Assembly (NCBI RefSeq): GCF_025766255.1
Contig: NW_026516814.1
Span: 29,891 to 93,890, forward strand
Reading direction: 5' to 3'
DNA: 64,000 nt
From: Zychaea mexicana
Taxonomy: Eukaryota; Mucoromycota; Mucoromycetes; Mucorales; Lichtheimiaceae
This document shows positions 1-12,923 of this stretch, one piece after another. Every line of letters starts with the position of its first letter. Position 1 is the stretch's first letter. A program made the position numbers and the translations under genes. A model generated the notes under the pieces. The model ran no database searches. It saw nothing but the letters and a program-made list of their open reading frames with translations, and was not told where the DNA came from.

Positions 1-667
1 TAGGAACTAATGAGCAATGATCTAATATATTCCTATATGGTAGAGAAATTTGATTGTTGTAAGACTCATCGCAGTGTTTTTAGTATTAGCAACTAGTACT
101 CGGCAGCAGTGATTATCATGCTAGAGTTGGTATCTTCTCATGATGGCATGACAAAGTCATATGTAAAGGCATCATCATGTAAATATTGGCTGGTGCTAAG
201 ATTTCAAGTAGAAAGTGAAGGTGGACAATGATCTTGCATTATAGAAGCTAGTACTACTGTAACGAACGGCAAGGCAAACATACATATCACCACAACAGTC
301 GCATTATTGATATATAAATTTATTGTAGTTAAGCAACTATCGACTGATTCTATGATTTTGCAAAGCACATGAAGAGCAGGGAGCACAACCAAAATCGTAA
401 CTTTTTTGTTGGTTGTGTGCCTGACACACGCCCTGGGCCTGTCGTGCTGGTGGTGGTGGTAGTACTACGACTTACACGGAAGCCCGTCTCAATTTTTCTA
501 GGTTTTGCCCTCCCTCCTTCTTTCCTCTTGTTCTCTCTTTCTTAGCCTCTTTTCTAACGCTTGCTTCTCTCATTATTCCTGACTTTTCTCAAGGTTTCTG
601 TTTCTCCACCTTTTCCCCATTAATCATACTTAAACTGTTTTAAAATTGCGATTGGGTGGTGTCTGTC
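1..667. other. Intergenic / upstream region of the RalGAP gene
   Basis: No convincing gene. Short ORFs here look random. About 488-600 is strongly pyrimidine-rich on the + strand (runs of CTTT/CTCC), which resembles the leader/promoter tracts seen before several other genes in this window, and it lies directly upstream of the first ATG of the RalGAP-like gene. A promoter role is inference only. Confidence 0.5.
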
Positions 668-3600
668 ATGCGGAAGGCAAGCTCCGTAATGAAAAAGACA
701 CTTATACCGGGAACCACTCCCGGTAAGGCATCTATGCCACATTCGACGACAACGGCGGAAGGCAATAGTAGTGGTAGCAGCACTAGTCATTGGCACGAAC
801 AGGACGATAGTAAAACGACCACGGCAACGACGACAAAAGCAGCACCTACTACTTCTGCTCCTGGTGCTACGACGTCCTCTAATACGACCACGTCTGCTAA
901 TGCTGCTGCTGCTGGTGACCAGCAGCGACGAGCTACTGGCAAAGACAACAATAGTAACAACCATACCGATCTTTTGGCATCTCAAGAATCGACAACAGCA
1001 ATGTCAACTACAAGTGCAGAATTAGGACCTGATATTCCCATTTTGCCTTCCACGTCGACATTTTCGCTTGCTGGCAAAGATGACAAAGGAGAAAAACAAA
1101 GAAAGAAAGCAAAGAACTTTTTGGACGAACGTCAAAAGATAAAATCCAGAGCACAGAGTTTATGGAGCTATATTGGTATTTTAACGGCTATACATATCTT
1201 GTTTGACATAGTGATGGCTTGAGACTTAACAGGCTTATGCAAAAACATTTGTTTCCCAACAGATGCAACAAACACGTTTGATCAGGCGCGTTTCTTTCAG
1301 GAGAACGCCGAACAAGTATTCCATGTCGTCTATGAAACGTGTATGCATCACATCGAAAAGATCAAGCGTAAGCGAGAAAAATAAAGAAAACAAGCAAATT
1401 CGTGTGTGGATAGAAGAGGGAGGGAAATATGCGCGTCTCTTTCCCACCAACATAACGGTACTTTTCTTCTGTTTAAATAGAAAGAAGCGAACGTCCACAG
1501 TCATGGTCATCAAAAGAGCTCGTGAATCTGCAAAAGAATTTGCTGTTGTTTCGTAAAATCTTCCTCTATGTCCCTGAACTTATGCGAAATGGGTGGCAGA
1601 GAAAGAATATTGGTAAAGACTAAAAGCATGGTAGCAGACAACTGGCGATTTGGATGGACACTAAATTACGCATTTACGGATTTATATCATAGCCAAAATA
1701 CTGACATATATCTTGGATCATGGCAACCACCTACGATTACGTGCCCTGGGCTTTCATTTGTTATTGTTATGGCTGAACGACCAAGTCGTGGAGTATCCAG
1801 AATGTATGGAGCTCTTCGCAAACGCTATATCGCTTGACTTGTTTGTTCTCGACGAGATCCGACCAGTACCGGCACCAGCATCGCATACTTCCAATGACGC
1901 TTCAAATCCTCCAGAAGAAATCACTGCGTCAAAGTCCCATACAGCCGGCTTGCATTTCGTGCGAAAGCTGAGCGAACGACATGCCGAGCGCTCTTTTGGA
2001 CACGCTTTGGAACGCGATGATCGCGTCAAAAAGTCTAAATTTAAACTACACCAGACCTTAATTCGCGGTATGTTTGTTTTATTTTCTTTTATCAACTCTA
2101 CGACACACACGTACACATACAAACAAAAAAAAATTCAGAATTTAGTTGATTGATTTTATGACTGAATTATTAGGAGACGAGCAAGCGCCATTATACCCTA
2201 GTCCTACCTCTCCTACTTACAACGATTCTATCGCATTACTTCATATCTTCCTTTCCAACCTTGTTCGGCTGGCTTACGTTGCTGCCGGATCTCCTCCCCC
2301 GCCCGATGACTACGAATACCCGCCAGGCGACAGCGTAGAAGCTGACGATGGAATTGCAACTGGTGTTGGCATTGATGCAGCTACAGCAAGCGCGAAATTT
2401 CTGTTTCGCATATTCAGAACATACTATTTAACGAAATTCACGCCTCAGGTTGCAAGGCAGCTCCAAATGGACGGTGTGCCCCCAGACAATGCAGAGAGTA
2501 TGTGTGTTGTTGTATATATAAGAGATCAAGGACGCTACACACCTTAGTTTGTTAACGGTTATATACTCGCTGTAGATTACGGATTTCCCAAATGTCCGCC
2601 TAGCATTTTGCGGACCTTGCTCAGGTTCCTTATCGGCTACTGTTTGGATAACAGCTACGGCAGCAATTGGTCACATATGCCAACAGCTATCTCAGCATCT
2701 TCTCCAGCAACACCCATTCTCAAGTCAATCGTCCTTTCATCCTACGAAACGCGTGAAATGTTACACGAAATCTTACGCCAATCGTTAGTACTCCCATGCA
2801 CAAATCCGAGTTATCGTGACATTACACGCGGCGCAATCCATATTCTCGGTGTCTGGATCCTTGGTAATGAAGATGAACGACCGTCGTTTTTGCGAAGGAC
2901 AGGAAGTTGGACAGCTATTGCATCGGCGGGACACCCTGGAAGCGTCACAAGATCCAGTAGTTTGGCCTCAGTGCCGACTACATCCAGTTTTAAACCATCT
3001 GACGCAAATACGAACAACAATAATAATGATTACGAGGACGATTATAAGCATGCTGATGCGAATCGGTTCCTGCGACGCTATTTTCTCATGATCAAGCTAG
3101 TGTTTGAGGACCATTGGCAACGATTCAAGAAGCACCCTGAATCCAATGCTCAGCTTGGAACCGAGTGGGAAGGATTGATCGTGTTGTACAAGGACGCCAT
3201 TAACGTATACCGAGCCATCACTGTTTGTCGCGGAGGAATTGATATGGAATGGGAAAGTTGGTAAGTTAATGAATAGTGCAAGAGGGTGATACGCATATGC
3301 AAGTGTGTGTGGATCGTAAATTTAATATTGTCGAAATTAGGGAATTGCTTTTGCATTGTCTGCTCGATATTCAAGACTGGTTCATGAATCAGCCTATCAA
3401 GTATACGTGCATACCCGTGCAATCGCTCGCAGACGAGCTTTCAGATTATATTTGCGAGGTTTGCTACCGTCCAGTAGAGGAGATGGCTACCTGCTGTTTA
3501 TTTATACTAAACATGAGAAAATAGACGTTGCTTCATGCATTTGCGCGTGCAAGGATATCCCATATGGAATTGTGGAAAGAGCTAAAAATGCATATGATTT

Positions 3601-6600
3601 ATTCAATGCGATGGTCGCAAACGCTGGGGCAATGGACAGTAAGCTGGTTCAAAGGGGTTACCCAAGGATCGTATTCATATGACCACTAGGCTAAAACAAA
3701 CCAATAGAAAATCATGCACAAGCTTACTCGGGTGGTGTCATCTCGGTTATACAAGGTTGAATATGATATTTCAGAAAAACACGTGCAAGACGAAACCCGG
3801 AATCCGGTTCTCTCAAGTAGCGTACCGACGAGCGGTCGCACGCGCAACAAGGTACGTTCACGGCACTTGAGCATTCAAGGCGACCTGTGGCCAATCAAGC
3901 ATGCCGCTGGGAGGCCGCTGTCGGCGGGAGCAAGCGATGGCCAACTTGTTGATATGATTGCTCAGGACAAGGTATTCGCGCAAGCCGATAGCACCAAGCA
4001 AACAGACAAGCCTGGTGGTGGCGGCGAGCAATTTGTTGACGCGACACAACAACAACAACAACAACAACAACCGCCATTCACAATAACGACGCCTCCTGTC
4101 ATGATTATGCGCAACACAAGCAACATTTCACTTTCCGAAAAAGGCAGTTCCTCCAAAGCTTCTGATCGCCGTTCCGCGTATCTTGGTGATATTGAAGATG
4201 TGACCCTGTTGGATGAAGAGACTTTACAACAACAACAACAAAATAACAACAGCACCGTTCGCAGTGGTGGGAGCAGTAGTAATGTCGCTGGAGGAGCTGG
4301 AAATGTCAAGTTTGGTATCAAAAATATTATACCTACTTCATCATTTTCGACAAACACGATCCCAACATCATCACAACAGCAACAGCAACAGCAGCAACAA
4401 ACGCCGGTAGTTTATCCTGCCAGCGGAGTAGCGTCGATTGGTGCAGGCTCACAAAAGCGTGGGCAGGGTGGTAGTAACAGTCGCCGCACCGTAAGCATTC
4501 ATCAATTTGATACACTATGGCAAGACTCGGGCAGTAAATTTTTAAATTTCGTCCATGGGCAGCAGCATGGGGATAACGAAGGACCCATGACCTCATCCAA
4601 CCATCGAAGCGCATCTGTTAAAGAGGATGATGAGAGGAAATCTCGGGCCGGTGACTGGGATCGTCGTAGCGCAAGTAGTCTTGCTATTGACGAAAACATG
4701 ACCGTATCCAGCAAGGTTTGTTACGCTTTTCATTGTGAGCTTGTTAAATAAAGATCATCTTTAACAAACACAAGACTATATTTTTGCAGTCGAACCGAAC
4801 ATCCGTATCAGCTGGTTTACCACAAGGAGAGCTTGTGGCGCTTACAACGAATATGTCGGCTGTCCATGAAAGGTTACCAGCTGGTCTGGGCGTTTTCCGA
4901 TGCTCTGAATTTCTCAATTTGTCAAACCTACGTGCGGACGGAACTGTAGTGCTGGGTGTATGGAAGAACATGCTGTGTGCGACTGGAAATGTGAATGAGA
5001 TAGAGGTAAACCGCAGTTATTGAAATATGTTGATTGTTTGGCTTTATACTTAAAAAGATGTATATCTAGGATCCACAAAACTACGCTGTAGCGATGGGCT
5101 GTGTTGTCGACATATGGGATACTTTATCTTGGGTACGTTTTAGCTATAGACCATCCCCGCTTGCAATAGTGGCTAATGATTCTTATTATGTATATGCTTT
5201 AGATCCGATCGCGGCAACCATATCATAGTGTCCCTCGTCCTGCTTTATACGAGGTTGGACCGTGGCTATTGCAAGCAACCCAGCTGTCAGAGTAACGTGT
5301 CTACATAGGTGTTTCAACTGCTTGTTCGATATATATAAAAGCTAACTCCTATACAGGGCCTATGATACAGGACGTGCTTTGGCTTTTGGCTGCCTTTGCC
5401 GATTGATGTCTCGACGATCGGAAGAGCCTGTTTCTGCACAGTACTATGCTCATTTCTATAAAGCGGTGCTAAAGGTAATGCTACCACTCTCACACATATC
5501 GGTGAACACAAAACTCATATTTTGGATTGATTGGTAGGGATTGTCTTCCGGCGACACAGCCGTAATCCAGGCCATCATTCAAAATTCTGGGCGTGTGTTT
5601 TCATGCTGCTTACCTGGGGTGTATATATTGATACCATCGTTCATTGCAGCCATTGAAAGTCAGGTAGAGTAAAATCATCAAATAGAAACCAAGCTGTAAA
5701 GATTTGAGCCATTGCATACTAAAGTATTTCTTAGTTACTGGATGCGGATTCTGTCCGAGACGTCCCTACAAGCGTTAGGCGAGGATGCATTACAATCTTA
5801 GGCTCTCTCGTATCCATCTCTAACCATTTAGCAGATATCAAATTGGATGTGAGCAAAGAGTGGATTGGCCAGTTTTCTGAGGAGGAGCTATCTTTTACCG
5901 ACGTAAGTGTATATACTCTGCTCGTTTCTAAAGTTCCCATTTCCTTCCCTTTTTTAATATTTCTTTTTGAATATCAATAATTAATATTCTTATTCTTTTA
6001 TACAAGATTAAAGTGTGGTTAAAGAATCTTTTGTTGCGACTTGTAAACGCAGACACGAGTCCTGAAAAGATTGAGCAGAACACTGATGCCCATTGCATGC
6101 TACTTGGAGCTATCAGCGGTCTTGCGTTAGATGAGATATTGCAGTCGGAAAGGTAAGCATCGCCCACCTGAACAATACCTTTTAGATACTAACATGGGAA
6201 TTGTGGCGTTAATTACAGTAGACCACAACAAGATATTGTTTATGAGACCCTCTTGGCTATGGTGAACCATCTGTATTGGAGCAACATATCCATCGTCAAT
6301 ACCGTCGTCGACTGCTTGAATACACTCGCGCAAATATACAAGGAGGATCTTGATCCTGATGGTGTGATAGTACAAGAAGTGCTTACGCGGGTCATTGATG
6401 CGTTGAACGTCCACCTCAAGTATTACGAGCGCAACAGCCGCGACGGACGTGGATTTATCATCTCAAAGCTATTCAGTTGTCTCTTGGAATGGCTGATGGT
6501 GATAGAGCCAATGATTCTTTCCGAAACAGAACTCTGTCAACTCGTCTTTGATGTGATTGAATATGCACTACATGTTACCTCGGTAAGCAACATCTACAGC

Positions 6601-8959
6601 TCTAATTGTACAAAACCTTCTCTTCATGCTCAGCACTAACCTATGAACCATGTTCCGCTAAACCAAAGGAGGGAGGCTCAGAGAAGCTTTTGCCGCATCC
6701 TCCGGTAATGCGTAGCAACACATCCAAAAAGAAAGAGCTGCCTTTCAAGTTCAAATTAATTACCGAAAAGCGCCCTACGCTTCATCATGAATATGTGAGC
6801 GTGATCAGTGGCTCAGAGTTTGCTGAAAGCGATCACAGCTATGTCAAGGAATCCGCTGAAGCCGTTCTCCTGCACTTGCTGCATCACTTTAATAACTTTG
6901 CACCGCCCTTCGGTCCAGCAACTATTCACAGCACAATTGTTGGCCCTGGCGTTGCAACAGAAGACAAGTCAGAGTTCCTCAAATACCAGTATTTCTCATT
7001 CAATGACACGACTATCATTGCTTTTGTCGAGTTGCCGGAAACCGAAACCGAAGGCCCACAAGCCAGAGTGATTGTTCGCGATTTGACTGGACGATATGTG
7101 TGGGATGCTCATGCCGAACCTTCAAACAAGAACTTGGAAAAGCCAAGGCCTCGCTCGGTGACCAACTCGCTGGACGCCAAGGATCAAGGTTTCTCGTTAC
7201 GGCCAGGCGTACGGGTGCGACCCACTTCAAGTGAACCTCTTGACACGTAAGATGGATACCCCATGCGCTCTGTTTTCGTGAACAACAGTCTTTATTTATA
7301 ACATCTTCTTTTGGCTATGAATCATCTAGATCAATGCGACGTTCTGCTCCTCGGATAGACAAGCTAGGAGAACTTATGAACAAGTAAGTACGCGTTAGAA
7401 CCACTGTCAACTAAAAACGGCCATCATTTATACTGAGCAATTATCAATGTAGAATTGGAGAATGTAATCCTGATTGCCAAACAAACGTCAACACACCAAT
7501 ACCCCTTACACAATTACAGAGCAACATGGTTGGCCGGTTCGGCGAGCAGTTGAATGAGTTTCTAGAGGATGAACGCAGGAACAACGAACAACAAGAATCA
7601 GATGCGTAAGTGTGCTTAATTTTGCTTGCTTTGGCATGATGACACCAAAAGGCTAATCAATGATATACGCAGTGGTTTATGGTATTCTAAAATGAACATC
7701 CTGCGTCGTAAAGAGGCAACGGACCGCACCGACTCATTACACGCACATCTGACGGCCAATTTTTCGATACGAAAGGATTTCCTGCCTGCGTTCCCGCACG
7801 AAGCCGAGAAGTCGCATGTACCGTTTCAACAATGTCGATTATTGCTCAGTCACCTCGGGTTTATCAACTATGACCATCTGAAAGATGGTTCATTTCAAAT
7901 GTTGAACAAAACACCGGCGCTGTACCGCGATCTGCGAGGATTGGATCGTAAACAAGGGTTAGCTAATCTGTCTTTGTTTGCTTCTGGCGGAAGATTTACT
8001 AACTTTAAACTTTCTTTCTTTCTTTTTTCCATGACACTTGCATGAAACAAACAATAGTCGGGAAACAATGAAGATTGCGGTGATATACGTCGGTCCTGGG
8101 CAAGAAGACGAACAAAGTGTCCTGCATAATAGTGAGGGCAGTGGCATGTACAATGCCTTCGTGAATAGCTTGGGATGGGAAGTCGATATTGCAACGCACA
8201 CGGGCTATCTCGGCGGTCTTGAGCGTAATCTCACGAATGGTACGCGAACGAACTATTACTGCTCATCCACTTTGGAAATGATATTCCACGACGTTACCAA
8301 GATGCCCACCGAAACTGAGGATCCCAAGCAGCTCAAGAAGGTATGTGTAGAAAGAACCTGGCGGCGCACAGAAAGAGAGCTAAACAAAGAATTTTTTTTC
8401 TGCATAGAAACGGCACATTGGGAACGATCATGTTCATATTGTTTGGAACGAACACGATCGGGATTATCGAATTGGAACGATTGGCGGCGACTTTGGAAAC
8501 GCGCAGATCGTTGTGACTCCTATGGAAAATGGATTATTCGCCATCCGTGTCTATCGGGATCCAAAGGTAAAAAGATTAAAAACTGGGCTGTGTGTTGTGC
8601 GTTGTCGTTCGATTACCTAATGTTTCTGTCACATGATCCCAGATTCCGTACTTTGGTCCGCTCTTTGATCGCATGGTTGTGTCACAATCGATCCTTGGAC
8701 CTCTTGTAAGGGCAACAGCCGTCAGTGCATTCCGTGCGGCGATTCATACCAATATCTACTCGTTCTACAAGAGTGTCTTTGCACAGAGAGCAAACGATGT
8801 CAAGACGATAGCTCATCGTCACAAAGTTGCAAACTGGTAAGCTCAATAGGAAATCAAAATGACATTATGTCATCCGCTGGTCTGAACTTTTTCTTTGTTT
8901 GCGTTTGTAGGACTTATGAGCAGTTCATGGAGAAGGTCTTCATGCCAAACGATGAATAG
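668..8959 (+). CDS. RalGAP alpha-like Rap/Ral GTPase-activating protein, about 25 exons
   Basis: Probably stimulates GTP hydrolysis on a Ral/Rheb/Rap-type small GTPase, as the catalytic alpha subunit of a RalGAP complex. The first ATG is 668; the same frame stays open a few codons upstream but has no earlier ATG. Exons I could phase are 668-1175, 1263-1367, 1481-1612, 1693-2067, 2174-2497, 2576-3260, 3341-3458, 3524-3649 and 3723 onwards, continuing through about 16 more to the stop at 8957-8959, for roughly 2,100-2,200 residues. The N-terminus is Ser/Thr-rich. Then come helical-repeat segments (LRLRALGFHLLLLWLND, SLADELSDYICE), a low-complexity poly-Gln/Ser linker around 4050-4400, more helical repeats, and a C-terminal Rap-GAP domain at about 8050-8950. 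That domain contains IGNDHVHIVWNEH, which includes the likely catalytic Asn, then GGDFGNAQIVVTP and YFGPLFDRMV. The tail VKTIAHRHKVANW..YEQFMEKVF matches RalGAP alpha better than tuberin, as I recall those families. No frameshift seen. Confidence 0.9.
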
Positions 8960-9246
8960 AATATCACACATACACCCACATATCACATACAAACACGCAC
9001 ATTCACTCACTTATTCAAACTACTTTATTCATACTACATACCAAAGCAACACCCCCCTTAGTACCTCTTATTACATTCTAATTACCTATATTATTGCATG
9101 CACTTTGTCTCAGAATTTTCTTATAAAGAGAACACAATGGATTGTTCCACAGTTGATGCAAAAAAAAAGTCGTATAAAAATGCGCGCGATCGAAATTCGC
9201 TTGTTTGTTGATCTTGTTTCTTCCGCAACATATTTTCTCGACAAGC

Positions 9247-9594
9247 ATGATAATACCCATATCCCCCACCACCTCCACTTCAACAACGTCAAGCGATAGT
9301 CCACCATCATTTCAGAACGACGCTGCTATTTCTGCTGCAAATCAATGCACCATGGACACTACCGATGAGGATGCGTGCAAGGACCAAGGACAAGGCTATT
9401 TTGATGATTATATGATGCTTAAACTACCAGAACAACGACAACAAAGATCTGCCGCTGGTGCCGTCGCTTTCGATTTGTTACGACTTCGCCGATCATCCGC
9501 TGTCCTTGACAGTGTTCCACGGTGTGATACCTGCCGCCGTCGATTTCATTCCTTGGGTAATCTTATGAACCATCACCAACTGTATCGCCATTGA
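9247..9594 (+). CDS. Small C2H2 zinc-finger protein
   Basis: A single-exon ORF of 115 residues from the ATG at 9247. It is Ser/Thr-rich at the N-terminus, acidic in the middle, and ends in one C2H2-like finger: CDTCRRRF, then HHQLYRH at the very C-terminus (Cys-X2-Cys, about 12 residues, then His spacing compatible with zinc binding). It begins 287 bp after the RalGAP stop and runs in the same direction. A role in DNA or RNA binding is inference from the finger alone. It could also be a fragment of a larger zinc-finger gene. Confidence 0.55.
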   Translation: MIIPISPTTSTSTTSSDSPPSFQNDAAISAANQCTMDTTDEDACKDQGQGYFDDYMMLKLPEQRQQRSAAGAVAFDLLRLRRSSAVLDSVPRCDTCRRRFHSLGNLMNHHQLYRH

Positions 9595-9766
9595 ATATCC
9601 CTCGATTGTTTGGCAATTACTCTATTGCACATCATTTTCTTGTATATAGTTTTTATCATCTTCTCATTTGGCAGTACATATTATAATCTATTAAAAAAGA
9701 CCGGAGTCTGCGCTCTCTTTTAACTGTTTGTGTTCGGCTGACCACAATCATCGTCCATATTTTGTT

Positions 9767-10869
9767 ATGCTTCTCCTTTTGTGGTCGTTGCTGCTGGTGT
9801 GCTTAACCGCGTCAAGTCAGGCATACAAACCGCTTTCTCCAGCAGCCCTTTCGACTCTTAAAGATCAACATCATTTAGTTCAAGAGTATTCAGAACCCTT
9901 ATTTATTCCTCGCATTGCTGGAACTCCGGGTAATGCCAAAGTACGTTCCATCATCGTCGACCATTTCAAATCTTTGCAGTGGGAAGTGACCTTGGATACC
10001 TTCACTGCAGCAACGCCCGTTGGCGCAGTCGAATTTTCCAACATTGTTGCGACATACAACCCAAAGGCACAAAAGCGGCTTGTGTTCTCGGCTCACTACG
10101 ACTCCAAGTACTACGAAGACTTTGAGTTTATTGGTGCCACTGATTCCGCTGTGCCATGTGCAATGCTGATGGAGTTGGGCGTTGCACTTGACGACGCGTT
10201 ACGCCGCGTGGGTAAAAGCAGCGACACGACTTTACAATTGGTGTTTTTTGATGGTGAGGAGGCGTTTGTTCGTTGGACAGAAGAAGATTCGATTTACGGA
10301 GCAAAGTAAGAATTTGTATTTAGTGCTTTGAGTTAAAAGAAATTATAAGACTAAGCAATATAATGTAGGCATTTGGCAGAGAAATGGCACTCAACAGGTG
10401 ACCTCGAAAAGATTGATGTGCTTGTTCTCCTCGATCTTTTAGGAGCACCCAACCCTTCGCTTCCAAATTATTATCCATCAACAAGCTGGTTATTTGAGAA
10501 GCTAGTTGAAGTTGAGCAACGATTGTACAACACACAAATGTTTGATTCAAACCATATCTTGACATACAAGGGCTATGTAATGCAAGATGATCATTTACCG
10601 TTCCTTCAGCGCGGTGTTGATATCATTCACGCTATCCCATACCCATTTCCTGAAGTTTGGCATCAGCAGCAAGTAAGTACAAATGTTCGATAAATGTACA
10701 CTGATATATCAAACAAATGTAACTCACTATGCGTCATTCACCTTGATCCTCGTAGGATACCCCCGACAGAATTGATTTTCGTGTTTCTCAAGCTCTCTCG
10801 ATTATCTTCCGTTGCTTTGTGGCTGAATATCTGGAATTGCCAATTAATATTTATCATAGTGAGCTGTAA
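9767..10869 (+). CDS. QPCT: Secreted glutaminyl-peptide cyclotransferase (M28-type zinc enzyme)
   Basis: Converts N-terminal Gln (or Glu) of peptides to pyroglutamate. Three exons: 9767-10305, 10369-10672, 10756-10869; phases agree and give 318 residues. The start ATG at 9767 opens a hydrophobic signal peptide (MLLLLWSLLLVCLTASSQA), so the protein should enter the secretory pathway. Zinc and active-site signatures appear in order: SAHYDSKYY (His), ATDSAVPCA (Asp), FFDGEEAF (Glu-Glu), DDHLPFLQRGV (Asp), and IIHAIPYPFPEVWH with the C-terminal His and the characteristic PFPEVWH block. The order and spacing match animal glutaminyl cyclases as I know them. Both introns are short with GTAAG donors. 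The gene is close behind the zinc-finger ORF and apparently independent of it. Confidence 0.93.
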
Positions 10870-12223
10870 AATACCAGATACAATATATGTTTTTCTTTTT
10901 TTTTTTGGATAGAATAAAAATCGTGTAACGAGCAGGACCAAAACCAACATACCCTGAGTTTCCTCAATGTGTTACAGACGAATATAAGAATAGTAACATA
11001 AGATCAGAATTACTTGCAACGTACCGAAAGGCCGTAGCATATATACATCTCTCTCTGTATACCTGGGTCCAGCCTTCACTAGAAATAGGAGGTAAAAATA
11101 TCGGGTAAGCTTTTGAACGTCAAAGTTAATCATCTAGAATAAGTCTATCTGCTAATCTACTTGCTAAAATACAGCTAATGACTGCTTAAAATGTTCACAA
11201 ATGGCAGCGAAATGGAACCGTGCTTTATAAAGAGATTATAACCAGGTATCTTAGAAAAAAAGATCGGCACCCTAAATGCAGAAGTGATCCTCGCCAGCTT
11301 TTTGCTACTGGAAGTACACACAATTGTATTGTACACATTCGGTAAGAAAGAGTAGCATCATGTGTTTGTTTTGATGCACGCTTTGTAATATTATCACCCT
11401 TGCCGAAGCCGAAGGATGAAGGGCCAAGAGCAGAGAAGCAGGTTACAGCATGTCGATAGCTAGGTAACCGTCGTGCGTGTATGGTGTAAGCTCAAGAACT
11501 GGATAGACCGTTGCCAACAACGTGTAGCAGCCCTTGGTTTATGCTCATTCATTGAAGTTTTATCAAAACCTAAACGCATGTATGATTGAAAAGGGATATA
11601 AATTCATTGGATATGTAACTATGTGCAATCCCGAAACAAGGTACGAAAGTCTGCACCCGTGCTGCCAATCCAATGAAAACATATTAACTTGCCGAGCATT
11701 GGTTACTCTTGCTACAGCTATTTATTTACAATTGCTTTGAAAATGAAATGAGGCACACGAAACATGTATTGCATCGTTTTTACAGAGCAACGATCTTAAG
11801 TAGCACAGTTTGCTCCAGCGTTAATGAGGAACCAGGTCAAAGAACCTGTAATTCATGCAATGAATCGTCGTCCAGTAATTGATTTAAAGATGGGTTTGCA
11901 TCAAAAAATATTTTGAAGCACTTCAAGTAACACAAAAAAGCAGGCAAATCTTTCGGAAGACAAAGTAGAGAATGAGACGCCCTTGAGCCGCCTGTATACA
12001 GTGAAGAGAATGTAGCGTGCACAAAGTATATGTTAACAGCAATAGGGCCATTCGCAAAACGCGTCCAGAACCGGCCCAATGCGTGCTGCAAAATAAAGCT
12101 AAGGTAACCTCAACGGCGGGGGCTCAAAGGGTCACTGTGGTTAGTTATCGACCACGTGTAGTGTGAACCATTTTCGCAAAATAGCCACGAACAAGAGGAA
12201 AAAAAACACATTTTGCATCTTCC
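10870..12223. other. Intergenic region, no gene seen
   Basis: About 1.35 kb between the cyclotransferase stop and the leader of the next gene. The ORFs present are short and show no recognisable motif on either strand. No tRNA-like fold or long repeat was noticed. Confidence 0.5.
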
Positions 12224-12398
12224 CTTTCCCTCTTCCTCTCTCTCTCTCTCTTCAATCCTACACTCGTCCTCTCCCTTTTCTTCTTTCCTCTCGCTCACGC
12301 TCTCTCATTTCGTTTGCTTCTCTTCCTTTCCTTCTTAATATCTGTTCATCGTTTTCCGCTTCCCTTTCCAGTCTTTTTCCATATTCTCTCTTGCAATC
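12224..12398 (+). promoter_or_regulatory. CT-rich leader before the PPAY membrane-protein gene
   Basis: A near-continuous pyrimidine tract (CTCTCTCTCTCTTC and related runs) ends just before the ATG at 12399. Strong pyrimidine tracts directly upstream of ATGs are typical of well-expressed fungal promoters and 5' leaders. That it works this way here is inferred from position and composition. Confidence 0.5.
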
Positions 12399-12923
12399 AT
12401 GGCATCGCCATCCACCAACGAAGTCCTTTTTGTCATTATCATTGTGGTTGCCTTCTTTATCCTTCTTGGAACTTGCGTCTTCTGCGTGTACCGAGCGACC
12501 GCCCCGACGAAGCGACAACGTGAAGCTATCGAACAACACCAAGCGTCACTGCAGGCACAGCAAATCCAGTACATTACCGCTTCACAACTCGAATCGCTCA
12601 GACCACCCGAGTTGGCCAAGCAACTTTACGGTGAAAAGCAGGAAATCTTCAACGACAACAAACGCCGATCCATCCTCAACAAGTTCTTTTCTCCTCATCA
12701 ACAACAGCAAGGCAACGGTATGATCAGACCCAGCTCTGTCCGTGAGCCATCCTTCCGTCCAATGCAACAACCTCCTTCAATCATTATTGACGATGCTGTA
12801 GCAATCCGAGATGCTGAAATTGCCGCTCTTGCTCAATCCCATCCCCCACCTGCGTACGGCGACAATCGCTCGTCTATTCCTGTACGTTTCGACCAGCAGC
12901 CATCCTATTCAGAGAAGCATTGA
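12399..12923 (+). CDS. Small single-pass membrane protein with PPAY motif
   Basis: A single-exon ORF of 174 residues from the ATG at 12399. A very short N-terminus is followed by one strong transmembrane segment at about residues 8-31 (VLFVIIIVVAFFILLGTC), then Cys/Tyr/Arg and a long, hydrophilic, probably cytosolic tail. The tail is Gln-rich (ASLQAQQ, PHQQQQ) and carries HPPPAYG near the C-terminus, a PPxY motif of the kind bound by WW domains of Nedd4/Rsp5 ubiquitin ligases. A second PSYSE lies at the end. I do not recognise the family. An Rsp5 adaptor or vacuolar/plasma-membrane cargo role is a guess from architecture alone. Confidence 0.75.
   Translation: MASPSTNEVLFVIIIVVAFFILLGTCVFCVYRATAPTKRQREAIEQHQASLQAQQIQYITASQLESLRPPELAKQLYGEKQEIFNDNKRRSILNKFFSPHQQQQGNGMIRPSSVREPSFRPMQQPPSIIIDDAVAIRDAEIAALAQSHPPPAYGDNRSSIPVRFDQQPSYSEKH

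Noticed and set aside
656..667. Non-ATG start (GTG) for the RalGAP frame
   Set aside because: Nuclear fungal genes start at ATG; the first in-frame ATG is 668.
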